NCBI GenBank assembly: GCA_037043015.1
Contig: CM073323.1
Location: 14,897,258 to 14,961,257, forward strand
Length of the DNA stretch: 64,000 nucleotides
Reading direction: 5' to 3'
From: Bryum argenteum
Taxonomy: Eukaryota; Streptophyta; Bryopsida; Bryales; Bryaceae
The position numbers and the translations under genes were made by a program. Shown one piece after another: positions 1 through 11,932 of the stretch. Below the pieces are notes generated by a model. That model had not been told where the DNA came from and ran no database searches. It saw only the letters and a list, made by a program, of their open reading frames with translations. How positions within the stretch are numbered: the first letter of the stretch is position 1; each line of letters begins with the position of its first letter.

Positions 1-707
1 AAGTGCAACTTCAAAATTTCATAACAATTACTATGACCGAGGGTTCACAAATAATGATTTTATCAACTCCAACCTTCAATATACTTCATCCCTGCGCACA
101 AATTGCCGACATGGCTAACTTTGTCAAACATCAACCATGACTTGAATGAATCTCCTTCTCATCATTGCAAGTGGATTTTAATGTGCTATATGACACACCT
201 CACATCTACACGCCCTTTGCACCCCGAAGCAATTTGAAAACAACAAAAAACAAATTTTAAAAAAATAATAAAAATCAAACATGTTGAATTATAACTTTAT
301 AAGTTCCCTGACAAGGCAGGATGGGATCATGGGAGTGCCTGTGGGGAGTTAATGGGCCGTAACAACACATGCGGCCTCCTCTACTCACCTCCAACACTAA
401 AAGCTCCCCTGGTACAAGTTTTTTTAGAAACTTTGTGTACAATTTATGCATCAGTAACTAATGAAAACCATCAAACTTCAATATGACTCCAATTCATCAG
501 ACTTCTGGTGGAGAAGAAGGAAGATTTGGAGGTGCTGAGGTGGGAGTGGATAAGCCGCTGCAGCATGCATTCCAAATTCACGCCTTGCGTTAGCAAGGTT
601 TACTTCAGGCATGGCATAAGCTCTCGAGATAATGCATTGACATATGTCTTTTTCAACAAGATATTGCTATCACGTATGTAAGATTGGATGCCATGGTGAA
701 GCATTAC
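1..707. other. Intergenic, nothing recognised
   Basis: AT-rich sequence without a convincing reading frame, RNA gene or repeat end. The last three bases (TAC, 705-707) are the target duplication of the MITE that follows. Confidence 0.5.
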
Positions 708-1006
708 CACTACTAGAAAAGAGGGGGGTTTGCAATGTTTCAAACATTGCTTTTTGTGCAAACATTGCTTACTTGGGCAATGTCTTGGGGCATGCTTTAG
801 CACCATCCTTAAGAAAATAAGCAATGTTTCAACCTCAAATCTATTGAATTGTAGATTTTAAGTTGAAGACATATCTTATTTTCTTGAAAATGGTGCTAAA
901 GCATGCCCCAAAACATTGCCCAAGTAAGCAATGTTTGCACAAAAAGCAATGTTTGCACAAAAAGCAATGTTTGAAACATTGCAAACCCCCCTCTTTTCTA
1001 GTAGTG
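708..1006. mobile_element. CACTA-type foldback MITE
   Basis: The element begins CACTACTAGAAAAGAGGGGG and ends with its reverse complement. It is flanked on both sides by TAC (705-707 and 1007-1009), the 3-bp duplication expected of CACTA (En/Spm) transposons. Almost the whole 299 bp is one inverted repeat: the arms, about 130 and 150 bp, meet near 845-860. The right arm has one extra 19-bp copy of a motif containing AAGCAATGTTTGCAC. It has no coding capacity; short reading frames on both strands are products of the hairpin. A transcript would fold into a long near-perfect stem and could feed small RNA production (inference). Confidence 0.88.
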
Positions 1007-1266
1007 TACAGTCATGATAAAGCATTAAAACGCACAAATTGTTTTACATTAGCCGCATGAGTACTTTATTTACCAATGTACCACCCACGTAGGGTTTGTA
1101 TTTGTTACATGTACCGGACTTCATACTCTGGCCTCTACCAGATTCGATATCCAAACCGACTACAAAATTGACATCCTCGACCACCTGCAGATTGTTGAAC
1201 CTAAATACATACAAATGCAATACAAAGTCACCTCTTCACCTGCAATTTGAGTCACATCTAATTCTT

Positions 1267-1974
1267 TCAAGGCGGAACAACTACTTCTTGTTTCCTCCCT
1301 TTCTCGCCTGTAATGATCCCAGTGTCTTCTTCGAGTTGCTTGAGGACATTCTCGGCATAGAAATCGCATTCAGCATACCCATGCTTGTCCAGTTCTCCAC
1401 CAAATTGTGCCACCCACGCAGGAGCAAGGTGTATCGGTGATGAAGCAAGGTGCACATCCTTACACCGCCTGCATCGATAATTCTTGGCAACAACTAATTC
1501 ACCAACACAAGCGCAATGAACAAAACAGCCACAGCTACAGAGGACAGCAGCTTTCGCCACAAATCCTAAGTTACAATAAGGACAGATTTCGAGAGTCGGG
1601 ACACCTAATGGGGGAAGAGATTGTGACAAAGGATAACTGAAGACATGCTTCGGCTTCAGTGTCAATTCGACCACATTCGCTGTAGCAGCAACTTCCACCA
1701 TTTCTGCAGCATCAACATCGACATCCGCAAGAAGTAGAACGTCCACATCTGCAGAATGAACAACATCCTCGTCCGCTATTGCAACAACGTCGACTTCTCG
1801 TGTAGCAGCAGCAACAACTTCCACATCCGCTGTAGTAGCAACATCTACTTCCCGTGATTGAGCAATGTCTACTTCCGCAAACCGTAACTTCTTTGAGGAT
1901 TCCGCGGTGTCAAACTTGCTGTTGACTATAGTAGCAGACGTCACGGCGAGGACGCGAGGTGCTTGATGATGCTG
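1267..1974 (-). pseudogene. Cys/His-rich putative zinc-binding ORF, no proper start
   Basis: This minus-strand frame stays open for about 235 codons but its first possible start is GTG, so it is probably a downstream part of something longer. It overlaps the end of the 1941-2648 frame by about 35 nt in a different frame. Residues 36-105 are a low-complexity acidic run of Val-Asp/Glu-Val and Ala-Thr repeats. Residues 132-172 hold a compact metal-binding pattern: C132-x2-C135, C147-x-C149-x-C151, H154-C155-x-C157, C169-x2-C172, similar in spacing to RING or PHD fingers. The C-terminus is charged. I do not recognise the family. It may be joined to the upstream frame by a frameshift, or be a decayed second cistron. 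Confidence 0.4.
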
Positions 1975-2648
1975 CACAAACCCACCACTTGGGCACGCGT
2001 CGCAATGGGCCCAAGTTTCTGAGGGTTTAATTGCCTTTGATGTGTCCGTCTATTCAGCCGCGATATTCCTTCCGCCACCCAATTAACTGGTTGCTTGTGC
2101 ACAATGTGAGCATAACAGGCTTTAAGAAACCGCACAGAGAAATACACATCATCTGGCGAGTTGCCATAAACCTTGTAGTATTGCATAGCAAAATCATGGG
2201 CTTGATCAGGAGACGTACAGTTTGCAATTTCGTAGCGGTTCGGCTGAGCGCCCACCTTCCATACCTCCATCACAACGTCCTGAGTAACGTCTGGATAATG
2301 CTTGGAGACATTGTCCACGAGAGGACCCTCGTCACAAAGTCCGACATGCAACTTGAAGAATTCAGTCCCGTACTTAGCAGTGCGATCCAACAACATTGGC
2401 GCTGCTGCAACCATACGCACTTGAACATCATCCGGGATATCACTTAGGTCCACGGCTTCTTTAAACTCCGCAATCCACTTGGTTGCTGCTTGATCTACTC
2501 CTTTGCGCTCTGGTGATTGAAGCAAAGTAGCCGTCGGTAGACTTTCAGGCTCAACGTGGCTGGGGCACAGGTCGTCATTGGAGCTGGACGCCACGCGTTT
2601 GCTCCTCGAAGCTGATGTCGTGCCTCTTGTAGCCGATCCTGCTCTCAT
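1941..2648 (-). CDS. Hypothetical 235-residue protein, basic N-terminus
   Basis: The frame opens at ATG 2648-2646 and runs to a stop at 1941. The first 25 residues are rich in Arg, Ser and Thr. The rest looks like a globular, mostly helical domain with aromatic-rich stretches such as EFFKLHVGL and YYKVYGNSPDDVYFSVRFL, and the C-terminal part has NWVAEGISRLNRR. Composition and length argue that it was once coding. It does not match a plant housekeeping family that I know. A Cys-rich frame overlaps its 3' end, and a four-copy minisatellite lies directly upstream of its start. Residence among transposon debris suggests a mobile-element or viral-remnant origin (inference). Expression is doubtful. 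Confidence 0.4.
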   Translation of the reverse strand: MRAGSATRGTTSASRSKRVASSSNDDLCPSHVEPESLPTATLLQSPERKGVDQAATKWIAEFKEAVDLSDIPDDVQVRMVAAAPMLLDRTAKYGTEFFKLHVGLCDEGPLVDNVSKHYPDVTQDVVMEVWKVGAQPNRYEIANCTSPDQAHDFAMQYYKVYGNSPDDVYFSVRFLKACYAHIVHKQPVNWVAEGISRLNRRTHQRQLNPQKLGPIATRAQVVGLCSIIKHLASSP

Positions 2649-2654
2649 CGTGGC

Positions 2655-2880
2655 CAACAATAGAGGTGTCTAGAAGTGTGCTGAAGTCTAAAACAAAACA
2701 GAGGCTGGAACAACAGCACACGCGGCTGGAAGTGTGCTGCAGCTTGAAACAATACGGAGGCTGGATTAACGGTAGAGGCGGCTCGAACTGTGCTGAAGCC
2801 TGAAACAATACGGGGACTTCAGAAGAACAATAGAGGCGGCCGGAAGTGTGCTGAAGATTGACACAATACGGAAGCTCTAA
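2655..2880. repeat. Minisatellite, about 56 bp x 4
   Basis: Four diverged direct copies of a unit containing GAAGTGTGCTGAAG and AACAATACGG, beginning just upstream (on the minus strand) of the 1941-2648 start codon. Reading frames over this stretch only reflect the repeat. Confidence 0.75.
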
Positions 2881-3411
2881 CATGTAATTTGCATATATTT
2901 GCAAGAACGTCATGCACATACTAAATTTATAAGTGTGCCATTGATGTACTAATCATTTAAGTGTTTCAATGGTTGTTGAATGGTTGAATGGATGTAATCA
3001 TTAACCATGTGTTGTATGTCATGTCACTTTTAAATTGAAAGTGAAATACAATACTTCCTTCCTCATTGTTTGATATAATGTTACAAGCGGCTCATTAATG
3101 GATGAATGATGAAACTCATCTACTTATGGTAGAAAATCATTGAACCTAAAGTAGTTAGTAAGACTACCATTAGTTTCTCAAAATATCAAGTTTTTTAACA
3201 CTAAGACAACCTTAGATTCCTTGATTGTGTTTGAAGATCTGTTATGAACAATCCGTGAATCCAACTACTATGTGTACTTCATCGTCACTTTTATACACCA
3301 AGACAGCTGAAAATTGTTTATGAACGTTGGTTTTAAAAAGGGTGTCATTCGTAGTACTTTTAAGTACATGGAAAAAAAAAAGCTTCTTAAATAGTATGAG
3401 AAAATTAAAGA
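2881..3411. other. Intergenic, nothing recognised
   Basis: AT-rich sequence. No credible frame, RNA gene or transposon end was seen. Confidence 0.4.
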
Positions 3412-3560
3412 TATACTTCTTACTCAATAATCTTACTTCTTACTTCTTACCCAACCTATCTTACTTCTTACCTAATGATCTTACTTCTTACCCAACCTAT
3501 CTTACTTCTTACCCAATGATATTACTTCTTACCCAATAATCTTACTTCTTACCCAACCTT
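3412..3560. repeat. Minisatellite CTTACTTCTTACCCAAYSWT
   Basis: About six to seven tandem copies of a 20-21 bp pyrimidine-rich unit, alternating between forms ending CCAACCTAT and CCAATGAT. Confidence 0.85.
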
Positions 3561-4134
3561 TCTCTTTACAGTAATATACTCAATGACTATATTTGGAATG
3601 TGTTGAGTTATTGTAGATACTGGGTGGTAAGTGTCTAATATTATATGATATGTTATTCTTGCATTGGCTGGGGCACTGGTGTCTATATTTAAATATGTTT
3701 TGTTTTTTATGGTATCAGGCATTTAGGCATTCAGGCAAACACATAAAGTTACTTTCTTACAGTTCTAAGAAACTTTGTGCCTAAGCAACTAGAAGAAACT
3801 TTTCAAGTGTTTTCAAGCATTTGTGCAATATTGTACATATGGAAGGCTTTTCTAATGGAGAAGCAACAATAGGCAACACACCATTTCCAAGTTGTGCAGT
3901 AACAAGGAACTACTTGCTCTCAATAACATGAGGGTAATTAGGATTTGGGATATAACTTTTGGTTACATGAAGGTATGTTATTTGGCCTTGAAAATTTAAT
4001 GCGAGTCAAATTGTTGCAATCAATTATATTATTTTTCTTACTAATTCAGTTATTAATGTTTGAAAGTTTCAGATAACTAATACAGAACCGTGACCGGATA
4101 TCGATATTCTCTTTTCATAAATGAAGTGTGAGTT
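3561..4134. other. Intergenic, nothing recognised
   Basis: AT-rich, with no supported gene or repeat. Confidence 0.4.
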
Positions 4135-4218
4135 TTGCTCGAAGGCATGGGGATGAAGTCTGTTTCCAGCCTAACAACTTATTACATAAATAAATTTCTA
4201 TCAGCAAAATCACTTGAA

Positions 4219-4350
4219 GAAGTGGCGGCAACAACACTTGCATGCTCTTCGGAAGTGGCGGCAACAACAGATGCAGGGTCTATGGAAGTGACAGCAACAA
4301 CAAATGCAGGTTGTGTCGATATGGCGGCACCAATAGATCCAGCTAGGGAA
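4219..4350 (+). repeat. 33-bp coding-style repeat (11-residue units)
   Basis: Nearly four copies of a 33-bp unit that begins GAAGTGGCGGCAACAACA. Read on the plus strand they give 11-residue units starting EVAATT, EVAATT, EVTATT and DMAAPI within a short open frame (4135-4374). The theme resembles the Val/Ala/Thr repeats in the 1267-1974 frame, so the two stretches may be related fragments. Confidence 0.6.
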
Positions 4351-4374
4351 GACATGAGCGATTTGGCAAAATAG

Positions 4375-5453
4375 CTACTTACAACATCATAGCATACACT
4401 GTAGGACTTTCTCATGTTGACTATTACGAGCACCTTGTGGAATTCAACGTAGTGCTGGAAACACTATGCACCATTTCAGGAGAGTGTGCTTCTTATATTG
4501 AGACACAAGGAGTACTTATAGTTGTTGCATTCATGTGCATTGCACATGCTAGTAAAGCATATTATTTGTGGAATTCATGTGTATGCCAGAATGTCATCCT
4601 CTCTTTCAACATGTGCTTGTTGACACATTCAAGTGCTGACGCACATATATGATTGGTTGAAAACCATTGTATGTCAAAATGACATTCAGACTTCTCCTTC
4701 TCTGTTTCTTTCATTGAATACTGCTAAAGCACTCAATTGCTGATGCACAACATCGTGTTTGTTTGTATTCAACTATATGACAAAATGTCATCATCTCCTC
4801 CTTTTCTGCTAATGTGTGATGCTGAAGCACTCACCTCCTATCGCACAACTTGAATTTCTTAGAAGTTCCTTTGATACCCCTATGACTAATACGATCCAAG
4901 GCTACATGCTTTTGATACTTATGCTCCTCTCTATATTTCACTTACAACTTCAACACTTGCCAATGACTTACTTAAAGGGTTAAGCTAGGATATCCGTTGT
5001 TGTCCACATCCCATGGCTGAAGCAAGATAAGCTTCAGAAGAACGAGCTAACTAAAGTTTTATCATATAGTTGCAAAACAACCAAAGGATCTTGATATTTT
5101 AAGATAGACCACCAGACTCACTTAAATATCCAAAACAACCAAAGGAGTCTGATATCCACGTGCTTGGACAGCTCGAATCTTAGTGCACCGTTCCAGCCAA
5201 TTATTTTTCTGTACGACAACACCAATTCACAAATTCATGTACGTATAGTGCATAACAAAGCCAACGTCCACAGGTCACACTTAATTTTAGTGTGTGAAAA
5301 AAGACTACCTTGCTCTCAGGTCAACCGGGACGCTCGATCACCAGGTCGTAATAGTCAGGGATGACATCTCGCAGCAGCAAAATCGCAATCTCATCCCAAA
5401 TTTGAGACACAGGCTAGGGCTTGCCCACCTCAAACGCAAACAACACTTCGCCA
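4375..5453. other. Intergenic, nothing recognised
   Basis: AT-rich sequence with small spurious frames only. One degenerate local repeat is visible (ccaaaacaaccaaaggatc-like, about 5075-5150). Confidence 0.4.
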
Positions 5454-6496
5454 TTAAAACACAACCTCTGCTTTGACCATGTTTGGGATCACAATATGAT
5501 CCATTGCTACCCACTGCTGCCCTTCACGCCTATACCTCACATAACTAAAATTCATATACAACACCTGCCGTGCTATATGGTAGCGAAACGGCACATTGCC
5601 TTGGCTCACTACGCATTTGATGATGTTTTGTCCACTCTGCCACTTCTCATTCCACCCAGTGTCCATTAAGCTTGCCAGAAGTAAGGCATAGGGAGATCAA
5701 AAGACATACATTGTAGGAGTGCGCCGAATATCATCTGCCACCGCAAACAAATCAGCCATTATCTGCACTGGTAGGAACCACTGCACATGTGCCATCTTGC
5801 TGCCCATGCCCCCCTTCATTGCGGAGGCAACGTCATGGGCCATCTTCAAACAAAAGGCCTCAGACGTGTGCATGTCAGGAATTGACCAGAATATATCACT
5901 CAGTTTTAGAAGCGGCAGCGCCTCCAAACTTCCATACAAGTTGGAGCCAAAGTAAAGGACGTACATTGCTTGCAGAAAGAAAGTGTCATTCTCTAGGAAC
6001 TGTCTATGGCTCCTCCCATTGCGACCGGCTTCGCCAATTTCATGGTGTAGCACCAATATGACATCCAAGACAGATGACGGCGGTACCAAGTCATTTAGTA
6101 TGAGGAATACAAATAGTTGCATGCGCGGGGCTCGTTGGCTGACGAAACCGGATCAAGTTCTAATTGTCGACGTTGATAAGCATAACGCACCCTGATTGCT
6201 ACCAGCTTCTGCACATCCCTACCTCGAACAGTGCTAGCATGAAACTGGAACCTGAGAATCTGTGCCTTCCATGCGCCCGCAAAGGATTCTTCACCGTGGA
6301 CACGAGCATCCTTCGCCCAAGGACCCCTTGCTGCAGCTTTTAAGGTAACCCATGAGCCAACCTCAATCCGCAACGGAATCCACCTTCCTGCAACGTCTTT
6401 GTCGTTGTAAATCACAACGGACTGCACCTCAGCTGCTCGATTACTCCACCAACCATGATTGTGTGCTTCTACTGTAAACCTTGCTACAATCAACAA
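5454..6496 (-). pseudogene. Broken protein-coding remnant (frameshift plus stop)
   Basis: Three minus-strand segments appear to belong to one former protein of about 340 residues. Segment 6496-6095 has no ATG start; it includes GWWSNRAAEVQSVVIYNDKD and a Trp/Lys/Arg-rich region. Segment 6122-5697 continues in another frame, overlaps by 28 nt, and ends at a TGA at 5699-5697. The same frame then stays open to 5454. Trp and aromatic content, and even base composition, suggest former coding sequence. I do not recognise the family. It has the same orientation as the remnants at 1267-2648 and may be part of the same inserted segment. Confidence 0.4.
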
Positions 6497-6984
6497 AGCT
6501 AATGCGGTAGCGTTACTGTCTTCTTTGCTATGAAATTAACGGCAAATGCTGATGTGCATGTGCATACATGACCCTTGGACCATGTGGAGCGGAGTCAGCA
6601 ATTTTCCCGTGTAGACGGGTCCTCTTCAGTGCAGCCAGTAGACTATTGATCAAATATAATATAGCAGTTGTGGAATTTTGAACTAATTATCTGATGGGGA
6701 AGCGTACAAGGATCTCGAGTGTTAGGCCATTGTCAACTCCAAAGATGTTAATAAACAATATTTTTTCATTTGCAAGGACCAAGCCCAATCTCTGACAGAC
6801 ATTGTACGCATTCCACCTTGGTTGAAGCTAGCTCCCACCTCATTGGCCGCACTCACGCAAATTCCTACGTCATTGGCAGCATGGCACTATTGATAACACC
6901 TACCAGAGCTCAGTTTAATCGTCCTTCACTTCCCGATCGGCTGCCCTGCAAGGGCCTACGAGAGACCCCAAATGGTTTCTAATG
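6497..6984. other. Intergenic, nothing recognised
   Basis: No supported gene. A short Pro/His-rich frame near 6770-6982 has no recognisable content. Confidence 0.4.
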
Positions 6985-7970
6985 AAACGTCCCTACGGTT
7001 GTTTTGATACATTTTTAATGAAGGGCATAAACTTTGAAGAGCTATAATTTCTTCATTTAGAGTGTGTTTAAAAAAAATCTATTGTGTAGGGTTTTAAATT
7101 AAGTCTAGTTTGTGTGATAAAAATTTCAGACTCATAGAATAAAGTATGAATCAATGTCATGCATGTTAGTGATAGTAGATATTGGTGGTAAGATTTCAAA
7201 CATTCGGCATGTTTTACCATTGAAAGCCAATTATGAGAAATCAAAAAAAGTTTTTCATGAATTTTTCTCACATAAGTATTATCTTAAGATGGTTCTCAAC
7301 AACTTTCTAGTTGGAAGCTTTTTCATCCAATTAAGTTAGGTATTAAATTTTCCATGAGGTCTCTTCAATGTAAAAAGTGAAAAATTGGATGAAGTTTGAG
7401 AACCTGTATCTCCTTCCTTCACTATTAGATTTCAACTTTATTTTTTGGGATGTATTCCAATTAAATTCTAGTTTTAGTGGTAAAAATCCTGACCAAATTA
7501 AAGATGTTTACGTAGATAAGATGTCGATTTGAGTGCAAGAGGTATAAATTTGGATTACTTTTCCTATCAAATTGTTTTCGCATTTTTCACCATTGCAAGG
7601 CTACCACAGTAGCCAATGAATTTTCTTGATGAATTTTCTTGATGAATTTTTTTGGTACAAGTGTGTTAATTAGATGAAGGCGAATAACTTTCTAGTTGGT
7701 GAGTTTTATTGCAATTTTTTGGTTAGTAGAATTCATTGTTTTTCTATAGTGAAAATGATGAAATTTCACTGTTTTTCTTCAGTACTAATACATTACGATC
7801 TTTCAATCTATAAGGGTCCATGACTTAAAATTTGGTCCACATGATTTACAATAAGTCTACTATTAGTTTGTACGGTTAAGATCTAAATACATTATCTTCA
7901 TTTTCACCTACGACATTTTTTAAAAATTTGTTACTTTGGCTAAAAATAGGCAAGGATGTTTAGGAGTTAA
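6985..7970. mobile_element. TTAA-family element, right arm clear
   Basis: The right end (about 7780-7970) carries the family's long terminal arm, reading toward TTTAGGAGTTAA at 7959-7970. Internal sequence near 7040-7260 matches the interior of the copies at 8640-8960 (inverted) and 63348-64000 (direct). The left end is decayed near 6985. No coding capacity. Confidence 0.55.
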
Positions 7971-7973
7971 CCC

Positions 7974-9508
7974 TTAACTACCCAAGGGAGGTCTAAAGCC
8001 TAAAAACACCATATTTTGCAAAGTATCATAGATGAAAATGACGGCAAGCTAGGTAGATCTCAATCGTACAATCTTGTCATATACTTGTTGAATCAAATTT
8101 GGAGTCATGAAGCCTCATAGATTGCAAGATCTTAGCATATTGGTACTAAAAAAAAATCACAAACTGTTTCAACATTTTCAATTTGAAGCGAATATCCTAT
8201 CAACAATCATGTTGCAATAAAAAAAACCTGACAACAAAGTTGTCCAACCTCATCTCAACAACTCTCTTGTACAAAAAATATCTAACGAATAAATTTCTTG
8301 GCTCAAATAATAGCCTTGGAAGGGTGAAAATTGCCAAAATATTCACAAAGGGAAAGGGTCCAAATCCACACCCCTTGGACTCAAATTCCTCCCTTATCTT
8401 CAAAATACATTCGATTGGGTCAAGGTTTTTACCACTTAAACTAGACTCTATTTGGAAAATATTCCAATAGACAAAGTTGAAATCCAATGGTGGATGAAGG
8501 AGATAGAGCTCCTCAAAAATTATTCATTTTTCACTTTTTTCATTGTAAAGACATCATTGAAAATCTAATATCAAAAGTATTTTTGTTAAAAATCATTCAA
8601 CTAAAAAGTTTTTAGATTTTCATCTTAAGTTTATGGTTGTATAGAAAAGATTCATGAAAAACTAATGTTGGTTTTGTATGATATGCTTGCAATGGTAAAA
8701 CATCCCTTATGTTTGAAAACCCAAAAATAAGAGCTGCATTCACTAAAATGCATGCCATTGTTTCATACTTTGTTGATTTTAGTACACAATATAGATTTCA
8801 TTGGGGACCCAACCCTAGTGATTTCGTCCAAAACAGAGTCTAGATGAAGAAGTAATGGCTCTTCAAAGTTTTTGCCTTTCATCCAAAATGTTGTTTCTCG
8901 ATATCTTGGGCGTGTGAGGGTTACATTTACAAATAAAAAAGGGTCCAAAATGGTCTAGAATGCATGTCATGTATTCCTCGCATCTTGGATAGAATTTAAG
9001 TTTGTATTACATAAACTAGATCCAAACTAATAACTAATCCATTGGATGAAATTTGAGTTTGTGTCACATAAACTAGATCCAAACTAATATCCAATCCAAC
9101 CAATAAAGTTGAAATCCAACCGTGGATAAATGACAAACAACTCCTCAAAAATCATGTACTTTTCAAATGGAAACAACATTGCAAATCTAGAAGCTAGAAG
9201 TATAAAAATGAAACAACTTCTAACTAAAAAGTTGTTGGATTTCATCTTAAGATTATGATTGTAGAAAGGAAAGTCACAAATATCTAGATTGGATTTCACA
9301 TAATCGGCTTGCAATGAAGATTGTACATAATATATTAGAATCTTGTAATCTATGAGGTCTCATGAGTCAAGTTTTGGTCCACATGAATTACAAGAAGTCT
9401 ATTACAAGTCTTGACGCTTAAGATCTAAAATGATTCCTTTCTTTTTCATGTATATAAATTTTCTGAGAATGTGTTTATGGCTAAAATCACTCCAAGAACG
9501 TACAGGGC
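7974..9508. mobile_element. TTAA-family element with two diverged terminal arms
   Basis: The left end is TTAACTACCCAAGG at 7974; the right end is ACGTACAGGGCTAA ending near 9508. The outer 230-250 bp of each side are diverged inverted copies: both carry the order GATCTYAA-CGTAC/CGTCA-CTTGTMATA-GACTT/TACTT-GTCATGA. The interior also contains inverted family segments. The right TTAA has become CTAA. Non-coding. Confidence 0.65.
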
Positions 9509-11588
9509 TAACCCTTAGGATATTACCAAGTGACTAGCTAAAGGGACAAGACTACTACATTTAGCGAGGCGAAGGTTACTTTCTTTTCCTAATGGACTAG
9601 TTATACTACCTGCCACCTTCGGCCCGCCAAAAAACGCTCCAGACCTCTCAAAGGTAGCGACCCCCCACAACCCTCGCTACTCATCCAACTCCCACTCAAA
9701 TGAGTAATTTGCTTTAAGTTAACTTGAATTCTGGGAGATTTTATGCCGCCTATTGAAATACCTCAAAACTTTTGGACTTTTGGACTTCAAGTACTTTTAA
9801 GTTTTTGTCAAATTGTAATAAAAGGTGGAATGTAGGTTGGTTGTTTAGGTTAGTCAATCTGCCGAAAACTACCAACATGTGATGTTAGGTGAAAGTCTTC
9901 ACAGTTTGACATATGTTTAGGTATGTAACCATAGGATCCAGTACCTAACTTGTATGTGTGTGTGGATCAAATCCCACATTCAAATTCCTTACCAATTGTA
10001 AGATCATAATGTTCAAAGTTAGCAAAAAAAAAAAAAAATTCCCTTGTTGTAGAAAAGATAATTAGTTTTTTGAGGGCCAAAGAAAACATTTTTGATAGTT
10101 TTTTTGAAATAAGGTGCTTAAAATTCTTGTTCCTAGATGAGTTAGGGACATACCTATACAAATTTTACCCTCATGCGGCAAATAGATGCTTACTCATTCA
10201 CATGGAGGCATGCTAAGATTCAACTACAAAAGCTCATCTTTGACAATAAAAATGACATGTGAGTAATTATTGGGAGAAAATCCCAACGGTAAGATCATGC
10301 CTTAAAACCTCACTTATGTGTAAAAATTTTAAAAAATAAAGAAATAAAAAATAAAAATCTCAAATTTTGGTGAATTTTTGAAGGTTCTGCAATTAAATTG
10401 ATTTTGTCCAGATTTTGAGAATAAATGAGCATATACTACAATTTGGGTAGTCTTGGGCCGTTTTCCAATAGTTTTCAAACTTTGACCTTGAATATCTCCT
10501 AAAGTATGGGGAATTTGGAGACACAAAAGGACTATTTGGAAAGCTACGGAAAAGCTCTATATCTTGCAAAAGGTCTCAACTTTGTACGAGCTAAATTTGA
10601 AGAGTTAGAGGGTGATCAAAACCCTAATCGACCAAAATATGGCCTTAGTCGACTTTAGGGGTTATTTTACTCACACGTGATAATTAAACTTTCGATTCTT
10701 TTCATTTGTAGGATCATGATGGTCAAATTTGCCAAATTCTTTTCTTTCAGGAACCCCAAAAAGTCATATTTCTTTCTTAGATTTTAGAATTAAAGTTAAG
10801 GTTATTAAGATTATCATATTGTAAAACATTAGAGTTTAGTCTCTTTTGACTTTAAGGGTTAACTACAAAGCGCAGAGAATGGGAATGATCTCGAAATGGG
10901 ATGACTTACACATACTAGAATGTCCGTGATCTTCGTATCCTAATTTTCATTCATCAATACATTTCTTGATTCTTGTGCCTTTTAAACAATACTTCACATG
11001 TAAAGTTGAGATTCTAAGCAAAGTGTTATACACTTTATGCAAATTGAAATTCAAAAGCACATGAAATATGCTTATAAGTAAAACATGCTATACATAGGTT
11101 GTAACTTCATCTTGTACCTCATCAACAACATTTGCTCACACTCCAAAATTGCTCCAAATTCCCCATGCTAAATTCTTTGCCATCACTAAAAGTTCTACCT
11201 AGATTGAAACTTCATCTTGTACAACAAGCCTTACATGTTCTATTATAATTACTCTTTGACAAATAATGACAATAAGGATCTCAGATCCGAAAACCGTTGT
11301 TATAAATTTTATCATAAGATTATAAAGTTACAATAGGATGTATAGTACTTTTGTAGAATATCAAAAGTTTTTATCTAGACTTTCTTCTTAGATATCAATG
11401 ATAGTAATGACCAACCTAGAACCTCAAACATGTGATTCAAGATTCAAAACCTATAACATTTTCTTAACACCATTTATTTGATACATGATTTATATATACT
11501 TAAAAAAAAACCAAACAATGTAATAAATACCTTAAGAGTAGAACAAACACTAGGGAAAATTCTTACCTAGTCAGAATTATGTTCCATC
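9509..11588. mobile_element. Mosaic of decayed TTAA-family elements
   Basis: Candidate ends are TTTAGGGGTTA near 10652-10662 and TTAAGGGTTAA at 10852-10862. The core phrase TTTGTAGGATCATGATGG near 10707 recurs in other copies (54.4 kb, 26.7 kb). Sequence around 10500-10660 matches 57290-57437. No reading frame of note. An A-run lies at 10023-10037. Confidence 0.45.
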
Positions 11589-11932
11589 TTTACCCCTTAT
11601 ACGCCCATGGGGTCTGAAATTGTCAACCCAAAATTGGATCACTCCATCTTTTGGACTTGGGCATCATGAATGAACCAATCGATGATGAGCTTGCAACCTC
11701 CTACAAGGTTGGGTACAACCTCAATTTACCAACCACAACTCTTTCAAAGCACAAATCACTCATACAAATTGTGATTTGAATTGTAAAATTTCACTTTTTG
11801 AATGCATCGAAAGAAGAAGGTGACAAGTTTGACATCAAAATATAAATGAAAAGTTGAGTGTAGTGAGAGCTACGGAGCAAATTCTGTTGGAAAAAAAGGC
11901 CCCTCGGGCCTGCTTGGTCGTTTAAGGGTTAA
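11589..11932. mobile_element. TTAA-family MITE, 344 bp
   Basis: The left end TTTACCCCTTATACGCCCA and the right end, whose reverse complement is TTAACCCTTAAACGACCA, form a short inverted repeat. The right half is closely repeated at about 14820-15043, ending TTTAAGGGTTAACGG in both. Confidence 0.65.

Noticed and set aside
7961-7980. TTTAGGAGTTAACCCTTAA as a telomere-like repeat
   Set aside because: Not a tandem array; it is the junction of two transposon ends of the TTAA family, and the same motif recurs at other element ends.
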